From: Fibrobacter succinogenes
Lineage (GTDB): Bacteria > Fibrobacterota > Fibrobacteria > Fibrobacterales > Fibrobacteraceae
Direction of reading: 5' to 3'
Assembly: GCA_902776765.1 (NCBI GenBank)
Contig: CACYRP010000004.1
Coordinates: forward strand, 1 to 64,000
Length of the DNA: 64,000 nt
The notes under the pieces are model-generated. The model was given only the letters and a program-made list of their open reading frames with translations, did not search any database and had not been told where the DNA came from. How positions within the stretch are numbered: the stretch's first letter is position 1; the number at the start of each line of letters is the position of its first letter. Below are positions 59,375 through 64,000 of this stretch, piece after piece. The translations under genes and the position numbers were made by a program.

Positions 59375-61432
59375 GTGGCAAAGAGAATTCCCAAGACATC
59401 GGCTCCAGAACTGGTCAAGGAGCGCTGTGATGCGGCGCTTGTCTCGCGTTTTTGTGAGGTTTATATCCCTTTGTCGCCATCGGTTTTCACTTACGGTGTG
59501 CCCGAAGGCGCTTGTATTGTACGGGGAAGTGTTGTCTGGGTGCAACTCGCCCGGCGCAAGCCAACGCTTGCTTTAGTAAGCCGAGTTCATTCTGAAAAGC
59601 CAAATTTTGACGTTCGTTATGCATGCCCGCATGAGTCAGGTTTTGTCTTTACTGAACGTTATATGGAATCTTTGGAATGGATTGCTAAGTATTATGTAAG
59701 TACGCCCATGCGTGCTTTAAACGTTTTTTGGCCTGCTGATTTTGACAAGTTTCTTGATGCGTTGTTTGCTCAAAAGAACGCTGAACCACGGGGCGAGGCT
59801 TTACCGGAAAGTCTTGAAATGCAGGTCGGTTCGGACTTGCCCCCCTTGACAGACGAACAGCAGACAGCACTAGCCAGTCTTGTTGAAGATTTGGACAAAG
59901 AAGGTTTTCGCGGAACGCTTTTGCATGGTGTGACCGGCAGTGGCAAAACGAGAGTTTATCAGGAATTGGTGCGTGAAGCACTCAAACGAAAAAAACGCGT
60001 GTTGATTCTCGTGCCCGAAATTGGGCTTACTCCACAGACGGCTTCGAGGTTCGAAGATTTTTTGAAAGTGCCTGTGGTGGTGCTGCATTCTGCGCTTTCT
60101 GCTCCGCAAAAGAGGGCCGGCTATTTGGCTGTTCTAGATGGTTCCGCTAAAGTGGTGCTTGGAACGCGCAGTGCAATTCTTTCGCCGTTTGAATTTGACG
60201 TTGTTATTTTGGACGAAGAACATGATTCTTCGTTTAAACAACAGGATCCGGCTCCGCGTTATCATACGCGCGACTTGGCATTCCATTTGGCACAAAAGCA
60301 TGGAGCGCTTGTTGTGCTTGGCAGTGCAACACCTTGCCTTGAAACATTCCGCAATGCCAAAGCGGGAAACCTTAAACTCTTGACGCTCAAGAATCGTGCG
60401 ACCGCAGCACCGCTCCCCGAAGTGACTATTGTCGATATGGGAAAGGTGCGCCAGCAAAAAGGCGTGCTCATGTCGCCAACTTTGCGTGAAGCGCTTTCGG
60501 ATTGTATTGCAAGTGGAGATCAGGCGATTATTCTCATGAATCGCCGTGGTTATTCTAAAATAAGAGTTTGTTCTAAATGTGGCGAAACGCTTTATTGCAA
60601 ACATTGCCATATCCCGCTTGTGTATCATAAACAGTACAATGCATTGATGTGCCATTACTGCGCAGCGCTTTATCCGGTGAATACACCTTGCCCTTCATGC
60701 GGTGCCGAAACGTATGAATTTGTGGGTGGCGCGATTGAAAAACTCGAAGAAGAAATTCAAGAATGGGTTGCCGATGCAAAAGTGATTCGTATGGATCGCG
60801 ATACAACGCAGAACGTGGGTGCTGTCGAAAAAATTTTGACTTCGTTTAGAAATCGCGAGTACAACATTTTGCTTGGAACGCAGATGGTCGCCAAGGGTCA
60901 TGATTTTCCGGGAGTGAAACTTGTTGGCGTTGTTGGTGCGGATTCTGGGTTAGGGATTCCTGATTTTCGTGCGAGCGAAAGACTTTACCAATTGCTAAGC
61001 CAAACGGCAGGCCGCGCAGGCCGCGCCGAAAGTGGTGGGCGAGTGTTTATCCAAACGCTCAATCCGACGGATCCTGTGATGCAGTATGCCATTCGCCATG
61101 ATTTTGAAGGCTTTGCCGAGACTGAATCTTCGAACCGTCAGATGGCATTTTACCCGCCGTTCTGCAAACTCGTCGAAATCAGTTGCGGTTCGCGTGATGA
61201 ATCTCTTTTGCGCAATTCTGTGAATCGACTTGAAAATATTTTGCGTAAAGAATCTGCGTTGACGGTGCTTGGACCGGTTGATGCGTTTGTACCAAAAGTG
61301 CAAAATGTATTCTGGGTTAAGCTTTATGTGAAAACACAAAACCTTTCGGTTGTGCGTAAAGTTCTTGCTCCGATTTTGAATGCTCCCAAAGCATGGGTTC
61401 CCGGCGTTGAAATTAAAGTGGAATTGGAATAA
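59375..61432 (+). CDS. priA: Primosomal replication-restart helicase PriA
   Basis: 685 aa from the GTG at 59375, which follows TATCTTTG by five bases. An upstream TTG at 59333 would extend it by 14 aa. The 3' OB-like DNA-binding domain (EVYIPLSPSVFTYGVPEG) precedes the helicase: Walker A LLHGVTGSGKTRVYQEL, motif II VVILDEEHDSSFKQQDPAPRYHTRD, zinc-binding CSKCGETLYCKHC and CHYCAALYPVNTPCPSCGAE (eight Cys), and the motifs ending in LLSQTAGRAGRAE. PriA reloads the replisome at stalled forks. It diverges from the DUF349 gene. Confidence 0.95.
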   Translation: MAKRIPKTSAPELVKERCDAALVSRFCEVYIPLSPSVFTYGVPEGACIVRGSVVWVQLARRKPTLALVSRVHSEKPNFDVRYACPHESGFVFTERYMESLEWIAKYYVSTPMRALNVFWPADFDKFLDALFAQKNAEPRGEALPESLEMQVGSDLPPLTDEQQTALASLVEDLDKEGFRGTLLHGVTGSGKTRVYQELVREALKRKKRVLILVPEIGLTPQTASRFEDFLKVPVVVLHSALSAPQKRAGYLAVLDGSAKVVLGTRSAILSPFEFDVVILDEEHDSSFKQQDPAPRYHTRDLAFHLAQKHGALVVLGSATPCLETFRNAKAGNLKLLTLKNRATAAPLPEVTIVDMGKVRQQKGVLMSPTLREALSDCIASGDQAIILMNRRGYSKIRVCSKCGETLYCKHCHIPLVYHKQYNALMCHYCAALYPVNTPCPSCGAETYEFVGGAIEKLEEEIQEWVADAKVIRMDRDTTQNVGAVEKILTSFRNREYNILLGTQMVAKGHDFPGVKLVGVVGADSGLGIPDFRASERLYQLLSQTAGRAGRAESGGRVFIQTLNPTDPVMQYAIRHDFEGFAETESSNRQMAFYPPFCKLVEISCGSRDESLLRNSVNRLENILRKESALTVLGPVDAFVPKVQNVFWVKLYVKTQNLSVVRKVLAPILNAPKAWVPGVEIKVELE

Positions 61433-61477
61433 ACATTCAACAATAACGTTTGTAATTGAAATGCATTTTTACATTTA

Positions 61478-61517
61478 AAAAAACAGCTGTTTTCTTAAAA
61501 GAGAACAGCCGTTTTTG
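61478..61517. terminator. Bidirectional terminator between priA and the membrane protein gene
   Basis: GCTGTTTTC pairs with GAGAACAGC, extended by A/T pairs with one mismatch, with T-rich tracts on both strands. It lies between two convergent genes. Confidence 0.82.
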
Positions 61518-61533
61518 TATTTATCAAATAATC

Positions 61534-62241
61534 TTATTTATCGGCAAACAATCCGAAAATTTGCCCTTTCACAAGCCAACTGATTCCAAAGAACGTGAGT
61601 GCAATAGCTTCGATAACGAATATTTTTGCAGGAAAATTAAATGGTATAATCAATAGAGGAAGTGTACAGAACATTCCTATTCCGCAGACTTTATAAATAA
61701 AGTTTCTGATGTGTTTCTGACGAGTGTTGCTTTCGCCAAGAGTGAATAGGAACATACTGTTGATGGCTAAAAGTAAAAAGAATATGACTGCCGCTGCCGT
61801 GTGGATGATGTCTGAAATATTGATGGGTAATTGGAAAAAACCGACGATGTTGCCGGTTACTTTTTCGGCAACAGAGCATTTGCAGGGAAATAAGACAATC
61901 ATCAAGCCAAAAATGCCGGATATTGTTGTGACGAGTTCGTCTTTTTTATCGTAGCCTTTGTAGCACATCAGTACGACTGATGCGGTTGTTAAAATGCCTG
62001 CCATTGCGGGGGTTAAGTAATAAGTGGCAGAAATTGACAACGTGGACCAAAAATCTTTTGGAATAATTGTAGGATTGGCTTTGGCGACAATGACGGCTCC
62101 GATCAAGGCAATCCAAGGGAGTATCATTCCAAGGAAACCTGCAAAATTACGGATTCTTTTTAGCCAAGATTCAGCACAATTTTTTGTAATGGCGACTACG
62201 TCATCGTTGCTGCATTCGCTTGAATTATTTTCTTCGCTCAT
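61534..62241 (-). CDS. Multi-pass membrane protein of unknown function
   Basis: 235 aa. After a polar N-terminus (MSEENNSSECSNDD) there are about six hydrophobic helices (for example AGFLGMILPWIALIGAVIVA, ISGIFGLMIVLFPC, IIHTAAAVIFFLLLAINSMFLF, IFVIEAIALTFFGISWLV). Cys-x-Cys in FPCKCS is notable. The layout recalls DUF998-like proteins, but I do not claim that. No neighbour suggests a role. Confidence 0.65.
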   Translation of the reverse strand: MSEENNSSECSNDDVVAITKNCAESWLKRIRNFAGFLGMILPWIALIGAVIVAKANPTIIPKDFWSTLSISATYYLTPAMAGILTTASVVLMCYKGYDKKDELVTTISGIFGLMIVLFPCKCSVAEKVTGNIVGFFQLPINISDIIHTAAAVIFFLLLAINSMFLFTLGESNTRQKHIRNFIYKVCGIGMFCTLPLLIIPFNFPAKIFVIEAIALTFFGISWLVKGQIFGLFADK

Positions 62242-62370
62242 AAGGTCCTTTTTATCTTTGTTCTGTTATTTATGGGTGTTAATATAACAAACTCTTGTTT
62301 TAAAGTTATATCAAAAAATATTTTTTATGAATCGTTTTACTTTATCTTAGCTCTGTTCACTTTGTTAATT

Positions 62371-62700
62371 TCAATCCTTGTTGAATGTTTTTACAGGATG
62401 AGGCTTATTCTTAATCTTTCTTCGTGACATGTTCCATGCTATGGCATCGATAATTAAAAGTACGACGACAATCGGCTCTCCAATTAGCAAAACCATTTCG
62501 CCTAAGATTCCTGCGAATTCTCCTACGGCGGTATTGAAGTCGTAGATGGCAAAACCTAATATCAAAAGGCCGATGAGGATATCTGCGATGGCGAAAAGCA
62601 AATAGGGACATGCCTTCTTTGCAAATTTTTTTAGAATCTTTGTTGTGATAAATGAAGATAACGTAATTGTTATGACTGCTAACGTTAAAGTTGAATTCAT
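62371..62700 (-). CDS. Small membrane protein, 109 aa
   Basis: ATG with GGAGAA upstream. Three hydrophobic helices (LAVITITLSSFITT, LLFAIADILIGLLILGFAIY, MVLLIGEPIVVVLLIIDAIAW), then a Lys/Arg-rich tail. No family recognised. It is 11 bp downstream of the U32-like gene and is probably co-transcribed with it. Confidence 0.55.
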   Translation of the reverse strand: MNSTLTLAVITITLSSFITTKILKKFAKKACPYLLFAIADILIGLLILGFAIYDFNTAVGEFAGILGEMVLLIGEPIVVVLLIIDAIAWNMSRRKIKNKPHPVKTFNKD

Positions 62701-62711
62701 AATTTCTCCGT

Positions 62712-63602
62712 TTAGAATAAATCCAACGTGCTGTCTAGATAAATTTCTTCGCGGATTTTGAGTTGGTGCTCGGGCTTTGTCATGTAATAAAGTAGAAATT
62801 CCAAAATGAGTGCGCTGCCGAGGCTGCGGCCTTCGATTTTGAAATGTCGGAACCCTGCGGGTGCGTACACGTTCCGAATGTCGTCAATTCCGATGAAACC
62901 TGGATTCTTCATGGCGTCGGAGAAGCGGTAGCCCCTTTGGGCTGTGGGCGAGACGCATTCGTGGTCTTCGCAGTTTTCGCCGAGGCTTTTCTGGCTCACG
63001 TTCTCATAGCATTTTTTACGGTCGGGGCATCCGAACCAACAGCATTCATTGCACAGAAATTCGACCTTTTGCTTTTGCGCATCTGTGAGAGCATTCAATT
63101 TGTCGAATCGCTTGTTCAGGCGGAAGTCCGGCACCACATAGCGGAATTCTTCGCGGTCCAGTTCCGCTTTGAACTGCTCAAAATCAGTGAAGACTTTTGT
63201 TGTTGAGGAGACAAAGTAATAATTGGGATATTTTGATTTGATGTAATTCAGCAACAGGTCGGAATGGATGATGATGCCGTTTTGAACCGCACCGCTTTCA
63301 AACATTTCGCACAACTTATTGCACTTTCTATCGGTGAGGTGTTCTTCGCGAATCAATGAATTGCTGAAAGTGAGCCTCGCGGAAATCTCATATTCCCGCA
63401 TGAGTTTCGCAACTTTTCGCGGCTCTGCATCTCCGAAACCGACGCGCCCACCGCCCCAAATGCAGTCGCTCGGCGCTCCGTAAATGGATCCGATTTCGCA
63501 CCAGTCGTAAAAATATTCCCGGTGCTCGCGCCAAAGCGGCAGAAACGCCTTGTACAAGTCGTAAAATTCAAATAGGCCGGGGAGGTGATAGAAAATGCTC
63601 AT
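62712..63602 (-). CDS. U32-peptidase-like protein (tentative)
   Basis: 296 aa. Motifs reminiscent of the U32/YhbU-YhbV fold are visible: IIHSDLLLNYIKSKYPNYYFVSSTTKVF, RYVVPDFRLNKRFDKL, a Cys cluster FLCNECCWFGCPDRKKCYENVS, and GFRHFKIEGRSLGSA near the end, where KIEGR is characteristic. Such proteins can bind a metal or Fe-S centre through the Cys cluster and act in RNA or cofactor hydroxylation, but this smaller, divergent member cannot be assigned. No signal peptide. Confidence 0.55.
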   Translation of the reverse strand: MSIFYHLPGLFEFYDLYKAFLPLWREHREYFYDWCEIGSIYGAPSDCIWGGGRVGFGDAEPRKVAKLMREYEISARLTFSNSLIREEHLTDRKCNKLCEMFESGAVQNGIIIHSDLLLNYIKSKYPNYYFVSSTTKVFTDFEQFKAELDREEFRYVVPDFRLNKRFDKLNALTDAQKQKVEFLCNECCWFGCPDRKKCYENVSQKSLGENCEDHECVSPTAQRGYRFSDAMKNPGFIGIDDIRNVYAPAGFRHFKIEGRSLGSALILEFLLYYMTKPEHQLKIREEIYLDSTLDLF

Positions 63603-63623
63603 GTCAATATCAGTCGTACTGCA

Positions 63624-63998
63624 TTAGGGATTGTTTGGCAAGTGGTCAAAATCAATACGCCACCTTGATCCTGTACCTAAGTTATATTTTTTATTATCAT
63701 CCAAAGTGGTCATTTCTAAATAGACTTTGTCGAAGATTATTCCCTTGTCGGTTCGTTCTTGTAATTGAATTTTTTTAACGGTTTTACCATCAACAAGCCA
63801 TTCGATAATGCAAGGCTCATAAGAATATGAACAAGATGTTCTAATGAAAAAATTGGCAATAAAATGATTCTTTTCCTGAAGTATGTAATCGCTTGTTTCT
63901 TTTGCTGAAGACAAATCGCTTATTTTTTCAAACTCAAAAATAGTTTCGCCTGAATTTGGTGCTTGCAATTTCATTTCCAAATTTTTGGTGGAATCCAT
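63624..63998 (-). CDS. Hypothetical protein, 124 aa, possibly truncated at the window edge
   Basis: The ORF opens with an ATG two bases from the end of the window. It may be the real start or an internal Met of a longer gene. Beta-rich looking sequence with FIRTSCSYSYEPCIIEWLVDGKTVKKIQL and a two-Cys pair. No signal peptide in the visible part. No family recognised. Confidence 0.45.
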   Translation of the reverse strand: MDSTKNLEMKLQAPNSGETIFEFEKISDLSSAKETSDYILQEKNHFIANFFIRTSCSYSYEPCIIEWLVDGKTVKKIQLQERTDKGIIFDKVYLEMTTLDDNKKYNLGTGSRWRIDFDHLPNNP

Positions 63999-64000
63999 AT

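Overview
The window reads as chromosome of a Fibrobacter species (phylum Fibrobacterota). The strongest marker is the protein at 33236-37273, which carries six tandem copies of the 'Fibrobacter succinogenes major paralogous domain' (FISUMP). Supporting signs are two CotH-kinase secreted proteins with a shared C-terminal module, a cluster of AgmX/PglI-type lipoproteins, and promoter boxes of the FCB/Bacteroidetes form TAnnTTTG in front of both tRNAs and several genes. There is no prophage and no CRISPR array. The only clear mobile element is one decayed insertion sequence.

Layout. 1-2652: truncated secreted protein, tRNA-Leu(CAA), SPOR/TPR protein, miaB. 2806-7052: four tandem paralogous lipoproteins with a DUF2238 membrane protein among them. 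7067-11042: TtcA-like tRNA thiolation enzyme paired with a cysteine desulfurase, a HAD phosphatase, two small envelope genes. 11160: tRNA-Pro(GGG). 11356-16516: overlapping operon of a primase/helicase-like protein, a glycosyltransferase and an LTA-synthase-type sulfatase. 16606-18612: ruvC and two peptidoglycan peptidases. 18750-21386: pssA and an oligopeptide-binding lipoprotein. 21499-28064: envelope two-component operon (LysM protein, 38-aa membrane peptide, histidine kinase, response regulator, TPR/PQQ protein). 28105-32946: TrmA-fold protein, RepA-like ATPase, and thiC behind a TPP riboswitch. 33236-37273: FISUMP lipoprotein. 37305-40774: EamA transporter, PIN toxin-antitoxin pair, glnS. 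40986-44836: two CotH-kinase proteins. 45032-50607: DUF3300 protein, nth, cysE, maltokinase, a small unknown pair, a nitrilase. 50675-53841: TonB-receptor-like protein and a VanX-like dipeptidase. 53969-55053: insertion sequence. 55168-61432: tsaC/sua5, a 971-aa DUF349 protein, priA. 61534-63998: unknown membrane and U32-like proteins.

Worth a second look: (1) 7-bp-periodic degenerate tandem repeats recur in many intergenic gaps and one appears to form the 3' end of nth; (2) TAnnTTTG boxes end about 4-8 nt before start codons of genes without a Shine-Dalgarno, suggesting leaderless transcripts; (3) the primase/helicase-like protein has lost the toprim acidic residues and both Walker A glycines; (4) a TrmA/RlmD-fold protein lacks the catalytic cysteine; (5) two unrelated enzymes carry in-frame Cys-Ala-Gly/Asp-rich tandem repeats built on the same DNA core.
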